From the NCBI GenBank assembly GCA_017577575.1, contig PKRG01000001.1, positions 62,001-126,000 of the forward strand: a stretch of DNA of 64,000 bases, given 5' to 3'. This document shows positions 1 to 8,617 of the stretch, in pieces. The stretch is from Acidimicrobiia bacterium. GTDB taxonomy: Bacteria > Actinomycetota > Acidimicrobiia > Spongiisociales > ZC4RG35. Under the pieces are notes generated by a model, which was not told where the DNA came from, did not search any database, and was given only the letters and a program-made list of their open reading frames with translations. Both the position numbers and the translations under genes were made by a program. How positions within the stretch are numbered: position 1 is the first letter of the stretch; every line of letters starts with the position of its first letter.

Positions 1-409
1 CGTCTTCGGGCACGGGCAGTATCACGCGCAGACGGCGCACGTGCTGGTGCGACAACAGGTTGGCCACCACGTCGTACCGGGGGATGCGGTGGCGGAACCA
101 GTCGACGGCGGTGATGTCGACGCACATCTCGAACCCGGCGTCCCGGCAAGCCTCGGCGAACTGGCGCCAGCGGCTCCGTTCCAGACGGACGACGTCCTGG
201 CCGTGGGAGTCCAAAAGCTCGGCATCCCCTTCGAAGCCATCCAGGATGCCCGCCAGGAACTCGTCGGGCTCCTTGGGTGCCAGCTCCGGCACCGAACCCG
301 GCGTCGGGGTGAGCCTCTCGGTGGGATGCCTTCCGGGAGCGTGGAGCTTGGCGGCGCTGGCGATGTCGGTGGGGCCGGTGCCGCCGGGGTTCGTCTTGTC
401 GTCGCTCAC
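1..409 (-). CDS. nuoC: NADH-quinone oxidoreductase subunit C (3' end cut by window edge)
   Basis: Peripheral-arm subunit of respiratory complex I that helps couple NADH oxidation to quinone reduction. The GTG start overlaps the nuoB stop as GTGA, so translation is probably coupled. The first 60 or so residues are a Gly/Pro/Thr-rich extension. The conserved core follows, with the segments DITAVDW, RYDVVANLLS and RLRVILPVPED, which match the NuoC family. The gene runs off the left edge, so the C-terminal half is not visible. Gene order A-B-C on the minus strand is the standard nuo order, and the rest of the operon should lie further left. Confidence 0.9.
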   Translation of the reverse strand, partial: MSDDKTNPGGTGPTDIASAAKLHAPGRHPTERLTPTPGSVPELAPKEPDEFLAGILDGFEGDAELLDSHGQDVVRLERSRWRQFAEACRDAGFEMCVDITAVDWFRHRIPRYDVVANLLSHQHVRRLRVILPVPED

Positions 410-873
410 GACGCGATCTCCCCGGACATGATCTTCTCGTGCAGCGTGAGGATCCCGTGCATGAGGGTCTGCGGGTTGGGCGGGCAGCCGGGCACGTAGA
501 TGTCGACCGGGACGATCTGGTCGACACCCTGCACCAGGGCGTAGTTGTTGAACATGCCCCCGGTGGAAGCGCACGCCCCCATCGAGATCACCCACTTCGG
601 GTCGGGCATCTGGTCGTACACCTGGCGCAGGACCGGGGCCATCTTCTGGCTGAGGCGCCCGGCGACGATCATCAGGTCGGCCTGGCGGGGCGAGGCCCGG
701 AACACCTCCATGCCGAACCGGGCGAGGTCGTAGTGGGCGGTTCCGGTGGCCATCATCTCGATGGCGCAGCACGCCAGGCCGAACGTCACCGGGAACATGG
801 AGCGGGTGCGGGCCCAGGCCGCGACCTTCTCCAGAGTGGTGGTGAGCACTCCCGGGATGGCAGGAGGTGGCAT
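406..873 (-). CDS. nuoB: NADH-quinone oxidoreductase subunit B
   Basis: Complex I subunit that carries the terminal N2 [4Fe-4S] cluster next to the quinone site. All four expected cysteines are visible: the tandem pair in GLACCAIEM (C35, C36), C101 in GACAST and C130 in PGCPPNP. The length of 155 aa is normal for the family. Its ATG shares one base with the nuoA stop (TGATG) and its stop overlaps the nuoC start, so the three genes are tightly coupled. Confidence 0.97.
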   Translation of the reverse strand: MPPPAIPGVLTTTLEKVAAWARTRSMFPVTFGLACCAIEMMATGTAHYDLARFGMEVFRASPRQADLMIVAGRLSQKMAPVLRQVYDQMPDPKWVISMGACASTGGMFNNYALVQGVDQIVPVDIYVPGCPPNPQTLMHGILTLHEKIMSGEIAS

Positions 874-1280
874 CAGGCGGCCTCCTCGGTGACGTCACGG
901 ATGTAGCGGCGCCGCAGCTTGACGTTCCAGTCGAGGGCGCCGCGCTTCCACACGTAGACCAGCGTCTCGAGCACGAACAGGGTGAAGATCCCGACCGCGG
1001 CGATGCCGTACCAGCCGAGCCGATCCCACTGGGCGGCCCACGCGAAGAGGAAGACGATCTCGACGTCGAAGATCACGAACAGCATCGCCACCAGGTAGAA
1101 CTGGACCGGGAAACGCTGGGCCGGCTCGACCTCGGGGATGATGCCCGACTCGTAGGGGGCGAGCTTCTCGGGTGTGGGCCGACGGGGGGCGACGAAGCGA
1201 GAGATCAGATAGGAGACGGCGACGAAGACGATCGCCAGAGCGAGCATGAACGCGATCGGGAGGTAGTCGGCCAGCGTCAT
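873..1280 (-). CDS. nuoA: NADH-quinone oxidoreductase subunit A
   Basis: Small membrane subunit of complex I, 135 aa, with three predicted transmembrane helices (about residues 6-28, 61-82 and 90-110). The family signature is present as KLAPYESGI followed by RFPVQFYLVAMLFVIFDVE, with the conserved acidic residue of the matrix loop. It follows the flavoprotein gene at 1366-2607 on the same strand after about 85 nt, so it may be co-transcribed with that gene. It overlaps nuoB by one base. Confidence 0.97.
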   Translation of the reverse strand: MTLADYLPIAFMLALAIVFVAVSYLISRFVAPRRPTPEKLAPYESGIIPEVEPAQRFPVQFYLVAMLFVIFDVEIVFLFAWAAQWDRLGWYGIAAVGIFTLFVLETLVYVWKRGALDWNVKLRRRYIRDVTEEAA

Positions 1281-1365
1281 TGCTCTCCAGACTCTAGGGC
1301 CAACGAGGGTCGAGGCAGAAGTCGGGAGCCGTCGCGCGCCGGGTGGTGCTGAGGCCGCCCCCGGG

Positions 1366-2607
1366 CTATTTCACGGGCAGCGGCCGGACCATGGCTGCGA
1401 GCATGTCGTAGGCCATCTCGCCGATTCCCTTCTCGTCCTCGTCGAGGAGGTTGGCCATCACCTTGAGGGTCCACTCCATCAACGGGCGGTTGCGCAGCCC
1501 GACGTGGGCGAGGGTGCGCATCACCGACGGGTTTCCGATCAGCTTCACGAAGATCCGGGCCATCTTGTGGTAGAGCCCGTACTCGTCCTCGAGGTGCTGG
1601 CGGTACCGATAGAGGAGCGTCGGGTCGTCGGCGGCCAACGCCTCCGACACGTACCGGGCCGCCAGGCGGCCGGTCTCGTAGGCATAGGAGATGCCTTCCC
1701 CGTTCCACGGGTTGATCGATCCGGCGGCGTCGCCGATCACGACCCAGTTCGGCCCGATGAGCGGCCCCTTCGAGAAGGACATCGTCAGCTTGCCGCCCTC
1801 GGGCTTGGTGATCTGCGAGTGCTCGCCGAGGTCCCAGTACTCCGGGGCCCCGTGGCGCACGTAGTCGTTCATCATCCGGGTCGTGTTGACGTGCTTCCAC
1901 CGCTTGAAGGTGGAGAGCAGGCCCACACCCACGTTGACGGTGCCGTCACCCAGCGGGAACACCCACCCATAGCCGGGCATCGTCGCCCCGGTGTCGTCGC
2001 GGAGGTCGAGCTGGCTTTCGAGGAACGGGTCGGCCGAGCGGGGCGAGCGGTAGTAGCCGCGGGCGGCGAGGCCCATCGGGTAGTCCTTGCGGCGGGTGAC
2101 GCCGAGCTGGCGCCCGAAACGGTCGAGGGACCCGTCGGCGATCACCACCATTTCCGGGCGGACCCGTTCGGTCTCGCCGCCGCTGACCAGATCGACCCCG
2201 ACGAGCAGCCCGTTCGCCACCACCGGCTTCGCCTCGGTCTTCTGCCTCACCTGGACGCCCTGCTTCTCGGCGAGGGCGGCCACCTGCTGGTCGAGGTCGC
2301 GGCGGCGGATCACGCCTCCCCAGTCGGGAAAGCGGGAGTGCTTCGGCCATTCCATCTCGATCATCAGCGAATCCCCCGCATAGGAGCGGAGCCCGGTGAC
2401 GCGATGGAAGGTGGGGACGTCGAAATCGAACCCCATGTCGATGAGCTGCAGGATCGCCCGGGGGGTGAGGCCGTCGCCGCAGGTCTTGTCCCGCGGGTAC
2501 TCCTTCTTCTCGACGAGGGTCACCTCGTGGCCGGCGCGGGCCAGCCAGTAGGCAGCCGCCGATCCCGACGGTCCGCCGCCGACGACGAGGAGGGACGGAG
2601 AAGACAC
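1366..2607 (-). CDS. Geranylgeranyl reductase family FAD-dependent oxidoreductase
   Basis: Flavoprotein likely to saturate isoprenoid double bonds, as MenJ does on menaquinone or as geranylgeranyl reductases do on polyprenyl chains. An N-terminal Rossmann motif (VVGGGPSGSAAA) binds FAD. The family signature YPRDKTCGDGLTPRA and a second FAD motif (VVIGDAAGSINPWNGEGI) are both intact. I chose the GTG at 2607 because a TATCCT -10 box at 2616-2621 lies 8 nt upstream, the leaderless spacing seen elsewhere here. A GTG two codons earlier (2613) is only 2 nt from that box. Position directly upstream of nuoABC suggests a quinone-related substrate. That is inference, and chlorophyll or archaeal-lipid roles are unlikely in this context. 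Confidence 0.85.
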   Translation of the reverse strand: MSSPSLLVVGGGPSGSAAAYWLARAGHEVTLVEKKEYPRDKTCGDGLTPRAILQLIDMGFDFDVPTFHRVTGLRSYAGDSLMIEMEWPKHSRFPDWGGVIRRRDLDQQVAALAEKQGVQVRQKTEAKPVVANGLLVGVDLVSGGETERVRPEMVVIADGSLDRFGRQLGVTRRKDYPMGLAARGYYRSPRSADPFLESQLDLRDDTGATMPGYGWVFPLGDGTVNVGVGLLSTFKRWKHVNTTRMMNDYVRHGAPEYWDLGEHSQITKPEGGKLTMSFSKGPLIGPNWVVIGDAAGSINPWNGEGISYAYETGRLAARYVSEALAADDPTLLYRYRQHLEDEYGLYHKMARIFVKLIGNPSVMRTLAHVGLRNRPLMEWTLKVMANLLDEDEKGIGEMAYDMLAAMVRPLPVK

Positions 2608-2677
2608 TGGCACGGAGGATATCGGCCCCCTGGCGGCTGGGGGAATCGCCCGGCTCCGCCGTAGGCTGCGGCGGCGT

Positions 2678-2683
2678 TACCGT
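2678..2683 (+). promoter_or_regulatory. -10 box of leaderless phosphoribosyltransferase-rex transcript
   Basis: TACCGT lies exactly 6 nt before the ATG at 2690. No Shine-Dalgarno sequence is present, so transcription probably starts at or next to the start codon. Confidence 0.55.
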
Positions 2684-2689
2684 TCCGGC

Positions 2690-3175
2690 ATGGAACGAGA
2701 GACCCTCGACTGGGCCGGCTACGGAATCGCCGCCCGGGAGCTCGCCGCCCAGGTCGCCGACAGCGGCTACCGGCCGGACATCATCCTCGCCATCGCCCGC
2801 GGCGGCCTCTTCGTGGCCGGATCCCTGGGTTACGCCCTCTCGGTGAAGAACCTCTACGTGATGAACCTGGAGTTCTACACGGGAGTGGGGGAACGCCTGG
2901 ACGTCCCCATGGTCCTCCCGCCGTACCTGGACCCGGCGGAGTTGGCCGACACGCGCATCCTCGTCGCCGATGACGTGGCCGACACCGGCCTCACCCTGAA
3001 GGCGGTGCACGACTTCTGCTCCGGCGTCGTGGCCGAGTCGCGCACCGCGGTGCTGTACGAGAAGCCGACTTCGGTGGTGGCCTGCGACTACGTGTGGCGG
3101 CGCACCGACAAGTGGATCAACTTCCCGTGGTCGACCGAGCCCCCGCTGGTGGAGGGCGGGGTGGTCGATGCCTGA
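2690..3175 (+). CDS. Phosphoribosyltransferase
   Basis: Type I phosphoribosyltransferase of the xanthine/hypoxanthine group, expected to transfer ribose-5-phosphate from PRPP to a purine-like base. The PRPP-binding loop is clear as RILVADDVADTGLTL. The N-terminal region has the AIARGGLFVAG segment typical of the fold. The length of 161 aa fits. The base specificity cannot be read from sequence. It appears leaderless (TACCGT 6 nt upstream). Its last 8 nt overlap the start of rex, implying one transcript. Confidence 0.85.
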   Translation: MERETLDWAGYGIAARELAAQVADSGYRPDIILAIARGGLFVAGSLGYALSVKNLYVMNLEFYTGVGERLDVPMVLPPYLDPAELADTRILVADDVADTGLTLKAVHDFCSGVVAESRTAVLYEKPTSVVACDYVWRRTDKWINFPWSTEPPLVEGGVVDA

Positions 3176-3785
3176 GTCGCTCCCGCGGGCCACCATCCGC
3201 CGACTCCCCCGATACCTGCGGGCGCTCGAGGCGACGACGGATCGGGAGAGCATCTCCTCGGAGGAGCTGGCGGCGGCCGCGTTCACCAACGCCGCCATCG
3301 TGCGCCGTGACCTCAGCATGCTGGGCTTCTCGGGGATCCGCGGCGTCGGCTACGACGTGGACCGGCTGCGGGCCCACATCCGGGCCGAGCTGGGCCTCAC
3401 CGCCGATGTCTCGGTGGCGGTGGTCGGAGCCGGGAACCTGGGGCGGGCGTTGGCCAACTATGGAGGTTTCGCCCGCCGGGGGTTCCGGGTCGTGGCCCTC
3501 TACGACATCGACCCCGAGAAGATCGGCGAGGACGTCGGCGGGGTCCCGGTGAAGCCTCTCGACGAGCTGGTAGAGGACGGCCGCCGGGGCCGCATCGACA
3601 TCGGCATCATCGCCGTTCCCGGTGCCGCCGCCCAGGAGGTGGCCGACCGCCTGGTCGAAGCCGGGGTCCGTTCGATCCTCAACTTCGCCCCGACGAGGGT
3701 GGATGTGGGGGCCGGCGCCGAGGTGCGCCAGGTCGACCTGGCCACCGAGCTGCAGATCCTGAGCTACTACCGCTCCCGCGCCTAG
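3168..3785 (+). CDS. rex: Redox-sensing transcriptional repressor Rex
   Basis: NADH/NAD+ ratio sensor that represses respiratory and fermentative genes when NAD+ is high. The N-terminal winged helix covers about residues 5-75, with the recognition region FTNAAIVRRDLSMLGFSGIRGVGY matching Rex in two parts. A Rossmann domain follows with VAVVGAGNLGRAL as the dinucleotide-binding loop. The C-terminal helix ELQILSYYRS provides domain swapping in known Rex dimers. At 205 aa it is full length. The nearby nuo and cytochrome genes are plausible targets, but I could not find a convincing Rex operator palindrome in the window. Confidence 0.95.
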   Translation: MPESLPRATIRRLPRYLRALEATTDRESISSEELAAAAFTNAAIVRRDLSMLGFSGIRGVGYDVDRLRAHIRAELGLTADVSVAVVGAGNLGRALANYGGFARRGFRVVALYDIDPEKIGEDVGGVPVKPLDELVEDGRRGRIDIGIIAVPGAAAQEVADRLVEAGVRSILNFAPTRVDVGAGAEVRQVDLATELQILSYYRSRA

Positions 3786-3791
3786 CGAGGA

Positions 3792-4286
3792 TCAGGCGGC
3801 CCTGCCGCCCGATCCGCTCGCGGAACGGCTCTTGGCGACGTCGGGGAGCCCGCGGTCGCCTTCTTGGTAGGCGACCCGCAGTGTGACGCCGCTGATCTTC
3901 CAGTCGCCGTCTGCGCCCTGCTCCAGCGTCATCAGGTAGCGGCCGGCGACCATCCAGATCGTCGGCTCCCCCGCCGTTTCCACGACGTGATATCCGCGGA
4001 CGGTCGTCGTGGCGGTGACGCGGCCCTCGCCGGCCTGCCGCACCACGATGGGCCCGGTCAGGTGCTGGGTGGCGTCGAAACCGGGCAGCAGGCCCTGCCA
4101 TCTCGCCACCAGCTCCGAGGCCGCCAGGTGCTCCGGCTCGCCTCCCCACAGCGAGGTGTAGTCGATCGTCACCTCGTCGGCCAGGGCGTTGCGGACGCCC
4201 TCCCAGTCGAGGTCGTCGATTGCGAACAGGAGGTCGGACACGGCGGCGGTGACGGCCGATTCGAGTGTGCTGCTGGTGAGTGTCAT
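3792..4286 (-). CDS. SnoaL-like / NTF2-fold protein
   Basis: Protein of about 164 aa with the cone-shaped NTF2/SnoaL fold pattern: an N-terminal helix pair (AVSDLLFAIDDLDWEGVRNAL), the segment DEVTIDYTSLWGG, and a terminal beta stretch (RYLMTLEQGADGDWKISGVTLR). The family includes isomerases, dehydratases and non-enzymatic binding proteins, so no reaction is assigned. The ATG at 4286 is chosen because AAGGAAGGA sits just upstream. A TTG ten codons earlier would overlap the aldo/keto reductase stop. It lies 26 nt downstream of that reductase and is probably co-transcribed with it. Confidence 0.75.
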   Translation of the reverse strand: MTLTSSTLESAVTAAVSDLLFAIDDLDWEGVRNALADEVTIDYTSLWGGEPEHLAASELVARWQGLLPGFDATQHLTGPIVVRQAGEGRVTATTTVRGYHVVETAGEPTIWMVAGRYLMTLEQGADGDWKISGVTLRVAYQEGDRGLPDVAKSRSASGSGGRAA

Positions 4287-4312
4287 GTCGTCCTTCCTTT
4301 CCGGGCGGCGGC

Positions 4313-5299
4313 TCAACGGTTCAAGGCGCCCATCAGTGGCTCCGGGTAGCGGGTGCCGGCGGCGGCCCCGATCGGGGCGATGGCGTCGAATCGTTCGAGG
4401 TCTTCGGAGTTGAGCTGCACTTCGAGCGCCCCGACGTTCTCTTCCAGCCGTTCGATCCGCCGGGTCCCCGGGATGGGCACGATGCGATCACTCTGAGCGA
4501 GGACCCAGGCGAGCGCGAGCTGGGCGGGAGTGCAGCCCTTCTCCTTCGCCATCTCGGAGACGGCGTCGACGAGCTGCAGGTTCTTGTCGAAGTTCTCTCC
4601 CTGGAACCTGGGGTTGTTGCGCCGCCAGTCGTCTTCGGCCAGGTCCTCCGGGGAGCGGATGGCTCCGGTGAGGAAGCCTCGCCCGAGAGGGCTGTAGGCG
4701 ACGAACGTGATGCCCAGCTCGGCGCACAGCGGGAACAGCTCTTCTTCCGGGTCGCGTGTCCACAGCGAGTACTCGGTCTGCAAGGCGGTGATGGGATGCA
4801 CGGCGTGGGCTCGCCGGATGGTCTCGGGGGCCGCCTCGGAGAGCCCGAGGTGACGCACCTTGCCCTCCTCTACGAGCTCGGCCATCGCCCCGACCGTCTC
4901 CTCGATGGGGGTGTTCGGGTCGACCCGGTGCTGGTAGTAGAGGTCGATGACGTCGACCCCGAGGCGGCGGAGGCTGGCCTCGCACGCCTCCCTCACGTAC
5001 TCCGGACGGCCGTCTACGCCGAGGAAGGTGCCGTCGGGGGCCCGCTTGTTGCCGAACTTCGTGGCGATCACGACTTCGTCGCGGCGGTGTCCCAACGACC
5101 GGCCCAGCAGCTCCTCGTTGTGGCCGACGCCGTACATGTCGGCGGTGTCGAAGAAGTCGATGCCCATGTCCAGGGCCCGATGGATCACCTCGGTGGAGCG
5201 GGCGTCCTCCGCCGGGCCGTAGAAGTCGCTCATGCCCATGCAGCCCAGGCCGATCGCCGAGACCTCCGGGCCGTCGATACCCAATCTGCGTGTCTGCAT
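4313..5299 (-). CDS. Aldo/keto reductase
   Basis: NADPH-dependent TIM-barrel oxidoreductase of the YajO/Tas-like group, 328 aa. Expected catalytic residues are visible: Asp and Tyr in FFDTADMYG, Lys in IATKFGN, and His in LYYQHRVD. The C-terminal cofactor region (VPIPGTRRIERLEENVGA) is intact. The physiological substrate is unknown. A TACGTT -10 box (5307-5312) lies 7 nt before the ATG, so the mRNA is probably leaderless. The divergent MmyB-type regulator starting at 5378 is a candidate regulator. Confidence 0.9.
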   Translation of the reverse strand: MQTRRLGIDGPEVSAIGLGCMGMSDFYGPAEDARSTEVIHRALDMGIDFFDTADMYGVGHNEELLGRSLGHRRDEVVIATKFGNKRAPDGTFLGVDGRPEYVREACEASLRRLGVDVIDLYYQHRVDPNTPIEETVGAMAELVEEGKVRHLGLSEAAPETIRRAHAVHPITALQTEYSLWTRDPEEELFPLCAELGITFVAYSPLGRGFLTGAIRSPEDLAEDDWRRNNPRFQGENFDKNLQLVDAVSEMAKEKGCTPAQLALAWVLAQSDRIVPIPGTRRIERLEENVGALEVQLNSEDLERFDAIAPIGAAAGTRYPEPLMGALNR

Positions 5300-5344
5300 G
5301 ACGGCGAACGTATCGGAGAACGGGAACAGGGATGAGGGAGGGCT

Positions 5345-5350
5345 TATCCT
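5345..5350 (+). promoter_or_regulatory. -10 box of the MmyB-type regulator gene
   Basis: TATCCT lies 27 nt upstream of the ATG at 5378. Unlike the leaderless genes, this transcript has room for the GGGAGGGAG Shine-Dalgarno directly before the ATG. Confidence 0.45.
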
Positions 5351-5377
5351 GGGATCGCCGATTCCCCCGGGAGGGAG

Positions 5378-6256
5378 ATGCTCAGCGTCGACCGCCGTCG
5401 AGAGATCGCTGCGTTCCTACGCACCCGCCGGGCGCGTCTGCAGCCCGAAGACGTGGGGATGCCCCGCGGCGCCCGCCGCCGCACACCCGGGTTGCGCCGC
5501 GAGGAGGTGGCGGTCCTCGCCGGGGTGAGCCCGGAGTGGTACACGTGGCTGGAGCAGGCCCGCGACGTCCGTCCCTCCGCCGCCACCCTGCACCGCATCG
5601 GGGAGGCCCTGCGGCTGGAACCGGCCGAGCTCCAGCACCTCCTGGCGCTCTGCGGCTACGGCGGCGACCAGCCCGGCAATGGCGCCGTCCACTCGCCCAC
5701 GGTGGGGCGCCACGTCCAGCTGCTGCTCGACGAGTTCGATCCCTGCCCGGCCTGGGTCTACGGCGCCCGGTGGGACATCTTGGCGTGGAACCGGGCCGCC
5801 ACGATCGTCCACGGCGACCTGGGAGCGATGGAGGGGATGGAGCGCAACGGCCTCCACCAGATGTTCCTCAATCCCCGCTTCCGCCAATGGCTCGTCGACT
5901 GGGAGCTCCACGCCCGCGACTGTGTCGCCAAGGTGCGGCTGGCTCACGCCCGCCACGTGGACGACCCGTGGTTCAACGAGCTGGTGGACGTCCTCCAGGC
6001 GAAGAGCCCCGAGTTCGCGGCGTGGTGGGACGAGCACAACGTCCAGCTGCCCGCCAGCGGGGAGAAGATCTACCAGCACCCCGAGGTCGGCCCGCTGAGC
6101 TTCGTGTACACGACGCTGGAGATGAGCACCGAGGAGGGCTACGGCCTGCACCTCGTCACCTACGTGCCGTCGCCGGGATCGGACACCCGGGAGAAACTGG
6201 AGGCGCTGATCGAAGACGCGTCGTCTGCGTCGGGCCCGCAGATGGCGGCGGGCTAG
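5378..6256 (+). CDS. XRE-family regulator with MmyB-like ligand-binding domain
   Basis: DNA-binding protein with an N-terminal helix-turn-helix (about residues 30-75; TPGLRREEVAVLAGVSPEWY then LEQARDVRPSAATLHRIGEAL). The larger C-terminal MmyB domain, about residues 105-270, is proposed in other members to bind a fatty-acid-like ligand. A strong Shine-Dalgarno (GGGAGGGAG) supports this ATG. It is divergent from the aldo/keto reductase and SnoaL-like genes, a usual arrangement in which such regulators control the neighbouring reductase. The ligand and target are not known. Confidence 0.9.
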   Translation: MLSVDRRREIAAFLRTRRARLQPEDVGMPRGARRRTPGLRREEVAVLAGVSPEWYTWLEQARDVRPSAATLHRIGEALRLEPAELQHLLALCGYGGDQPGNGAVHSPTVGRHVQLLLDEFDPCPAWVYGARWDILAWNRAATIVHGDLGAMEGMERNGLHQMFLNPRFRQWLVDWELHARDCVAKVRLAHARHVDDPWFNELVDVLQAKSPEFAAWWDEHNVQLPASGEKIYQHPEVGPLSFVYTTLEMSTEEGYGLHLVTYVPSPGSDTREKLEALIEDASSASGPQMAAG

Positions 6257-6260
6257 CCCA

Positions 6261-6275
6261 GCCGGTCGGACCGGC
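6261..6275. terminator. Short palindrome between convergent genes
   Basis: GCCGGTC-G-GACCGGC forms a 7-bp stem between the convergent stops at 6256 and 6277. There is no T-run, so termination function is uncertain. Confidence 0.35.
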
Positions 6276-6276
6276 G

Positions 6277-6636
6277 TCAGCTGGAGGATCTCGCCTGGAT
6301 CTCCTCGTACTGCTTGAGGCCGACCAGGAACGCGGCGAAGACGATGATCGACACGATCATGTAGGTGAGGGGGATGATGCGGATCTCGACCGCGTTCAGC
6401 CCCTCGATGTCTTCCGGCCGCGGCCCGCGGGGTGCGTAGAGGACGAACAGGAGCGAGTTGATGGCCATCCATCCCGACACCGCCGCTCCGGTGATCAGGA
6501 ACGCCAGCTTCTTTCCGAGGTTGGTGGCGTTGATCAGCCAGATGCTGCCGTAGAACACAGCGATCGAGCCGATGAACAGCAGGATGCCAGTGACGAAGAC
6601 GTTCGCCGACAGCAGCGACCGTATGAGCTCACGCAT
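6277..6636 (-). CDS. Small membrane protein of the bc-type cytochrome operon
   Basis: A protein of 119 aa with three predicted transmembrane helices (about residues 12-34, 43-66 and 84-108) and a charged C-terminus. I recognise no enzymatic motif. Its start codon shares a base with the stop of the upstream dihaem cytochrome c gene, so it is the last gene of the leftward respiratory operon. It may be an accessory or assembly subunit of that complex, an inference from position alone. Confidence 0.75.
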   Translation of the reverse strand: MRELIRSLLSANVFVTGILLFIGSIAVFYGSIWLINATNLGKKLAFLITGAAVSGWMAINSLLFVLYAPRGPRPEDIEGLNAVEIRIIPLTYMIVSIIVFAAFLVGLKQYEEIQARSSS

Positions 6637-8579
6637 CAGGAACCACTCCCCTCGCCCATCCCCGTGAGGTCACCGCCCCGCAGGTACTGGGCGATCAACT
6701 GGATGTCCTCCATCGACAGGATCTGACCGAAAGCCGGCATGCGGCCTGATCCGAAGCCGTTGAGGCCGTAGGGCTCTTGGGCCTCCGACCCGTTGATGAT
6801 GAACTGGACCAGGAGGTCCTCTTCGGGGGTGTCGGCCGGCGGGCCGAACTGCACGGTCGGGCGGCCATCCCACAGCGCCGGCCCGAAGCCGCCGGAACCG
6901 GCTTCCAGGGTGAACGGCACGCCGGCGGCGAAACCGGCGGTGTGGCAACGGGCGCAGTAGCCGTTGAAGAGCAGCACCGCCCGTTCGGCCTTCTCTACGT
7001 CCCCGTCGAAGGCCGCCTCGGCGACACCTTCGATGTCGATCTCCCAGCGGCGCTCGGCGAGGGCCCGCTCGAGGTAGGCGACGCCTTCCTCGGCGCCCCG
7101 GCGCAGGTTGTCGATGTTGTTGGTGGTGACGTCGAGGTTCAGCGCCAGGGTCTCCCAGTTGCCGACCGCCGTCTCGGCCGCCGAGGCGTCCGGCTCGCCG
7201 GAGCCCTCCGGGTTGGTGGGATCGAGACCGGGGACGGTCGCCTCGTTGGGCACCACCTGCGAGTTGATCTCGGTGACCTGCGTGGACAGCGCGTTCTCGG
7301 CGTCGTTTGAGAGGCCATCACCGTCGGTGTCCTGGCCCCCATCCAGGGCTGCCCGGGCGTCACCGGCCGCCTGGACGACCTCCTCGGCGGCACCCTCTTC
7401 CGCCGCGGCCGCCTCGAGGGCTTCGACCCAGGTGGTGGCCGAGCTCAGATCCCAGTCCCCGGCGGGTGCCTCCACCGCGGTGACCGACGAGGCGATCTCC
7501 TCCAGGGCGGCGATGGCGGCTTCCGACAGCCCGACCGCCGGGTCGACGGTGCCGGTTTCCAACAGCTCCCGGACCACCTCGAGGCGGGGCTCGAGGGCCG
7601 GGTAGTCGCCGGACTCGACCAGGTCTTCGAGGGTGGCGAGGATGCCTTCGGCGGTGTCGGCGTCGTCGACTCCCTCGACGGACTGGGCCGCTTCGGGGTC
7701 GAACGACACCGGCTCCAGCACCCGGTAGACCTCGACGATGGAGTTGCCGATCTCCACCAGCCGCACCTCGGCGGAGTCGGAGAGGCCGTCGCCGTCGGTG
7801 TCGAGCCCGTCGCCGGCGGCGTCGAGGACCTGGCGGGCCTCCTCGGCGAGCGGTCCGACCAGCTCGGCGAGCTCCGGGGCGCGGTTGATGTCGGCGAGTA
7901 CCTGGCGCTGGGTCCTCAGGGTGTCTTCAGCGACCTGCTCGGCGTTCTGCAGCCGGCTCAGCTGGGTGGCGCGGATGTCGGAGTCGAACTCGGCGACGAC
8001 TTCCGATTGCGGCTTCTGGATGGTCTTCAGGTAGTTGACGATGTCCTGGACCTGGGCCTCGTTCATGGCGCCGCCGCCGTCGACGCCCCACGGAGGCATC
8101 GGCGTGTTGCCGCGGCCGTAGGTGATCCAGAAGTTCACCTCTTCTTCGTCGTAGCGATAGAAGACGTCGTCGAGGGACGGTGCCTCCCACAGGACCGTGA
8201 CGCCGGAGCGCTGCTCGACGAAGGAAGCGCTGCCGCCCGTCCCGTCGGGGCCGTGGCAGTCGAAGCAGCCGAACTCCTCCACGAGAGCCTGGCCGCGGGC
8301 GACGGACTCGGCGTCGAACTGCTCGACGAAGCCCTGCTGGCGGTCCTGCTCACCCAGGAAATAGAGGGGGAGCGACACGGCGAGGAAGGCGGACAGCAGC
8401 ACCGCCGCCTTCTGGCCGGTTTCGAGGCGCCGGGTCTCCAACTCGTCGTCGGTGATGCCCGGGGACAGGTTGGCGGGGATCTCTTCGGGTCCGCGACGGC
8501 GCAGCGCGTTGACCAGGATGAATCCCAGCCAAGCGATCCCGCCGATGGCGGCCAGCGTGATGACGATGTTGGAAGACAT
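6636..8579 (-). CDS. Membrane-anchored dihaem cytochrome c with calcium-type repeats
   Basis: Electron-transfer protein of 647 aa. A transmembrane helix near the N-terminus (residues 5-25) is followed by a second hydrophobic stretch (58-76). The first haem-binding site is CFDCH (105-109), with MPPWG as a probable Met ligand region. The second is CARCH (542-546), with GRMPAFG near 612. Between them lies an acidic helical stretch of about 350 residues. It contains two Asp-rich motifs, DTDGDGLSDSAE and DTDGDGLSNDAE, like the calcium-binding loops of thrombospondin type-3 or EF-hand proteins. It takes the place of the cytochrome c/c1 partner in this bc operon. Such a large interhaem insert is unusual. 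Confidence 0.85.
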   Translation of the reverse strand: MSSNIVITLAAIGGIAWLGFILVNALRRRGPEEIPANLSPGITDDELETRRLETGQKAAVLLSAFLAVSLPLYFLGEQDRQQGFVEQFDAESVARGQALVEEFGCFDCHGPDGTGGSASFVEQRSGVTVLWEAPSLDDVFYRYDEEEVNFWITYGRGNTPMPPWGVDGGGAMNEAQVQDIVNYLKTIQKPQSEVVAEFDSDIRATQLSRLQNAEQVAEDTLRTQRQVLADINRAPELAELVGPLAEEARQVLDAAGDGLDTDGDGLSDSAEVRLVEIGNSIVEVYRVLEPVSFDPEAAQSVEGVDDADTAEGILATLEDLVESGDYPALEPRLEVVRELLETGTVDPAVGLSEAAIAALEEIASSVTAVEAPAGDWDLSSATTWVEALEAAAAEEGAAEEVVQAAGDARAALDGGQDTDGDGLSNDAENALSTQVTEINSQVVPNEATVPGLDPTNPEGSGEPDASAAETAVGNWETLALNLDVTTNNIDNLRRGAEEGVAYLERALAERRWEIDIEGVAEAAFDGDVEKAERAVLLFNGYCARCHTAGFAAGVPFTLEAGSGGFGPALWDGRPTVQFGPPADTPEEDLLVQFIINGSEAQEPYGLNGFGSGRMPAFGQILSMEDIQLIAQYLRGGDLTGMGEGSGS

Positions 8580-8617
8580 GCGTCAGCTACCGATCTGGGA
8601 GGCGAAAGGGTCGTTTC

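Noticed and set aside
2608..2689. Rex operator ahead of the phosphoribosyltransferase-rex genes or the flavoprotein gene
   Set aside because: No palindrome like TTGTGAA-N4-TTCACAA is present in this spacer or in the nuo or bc promoter regions.
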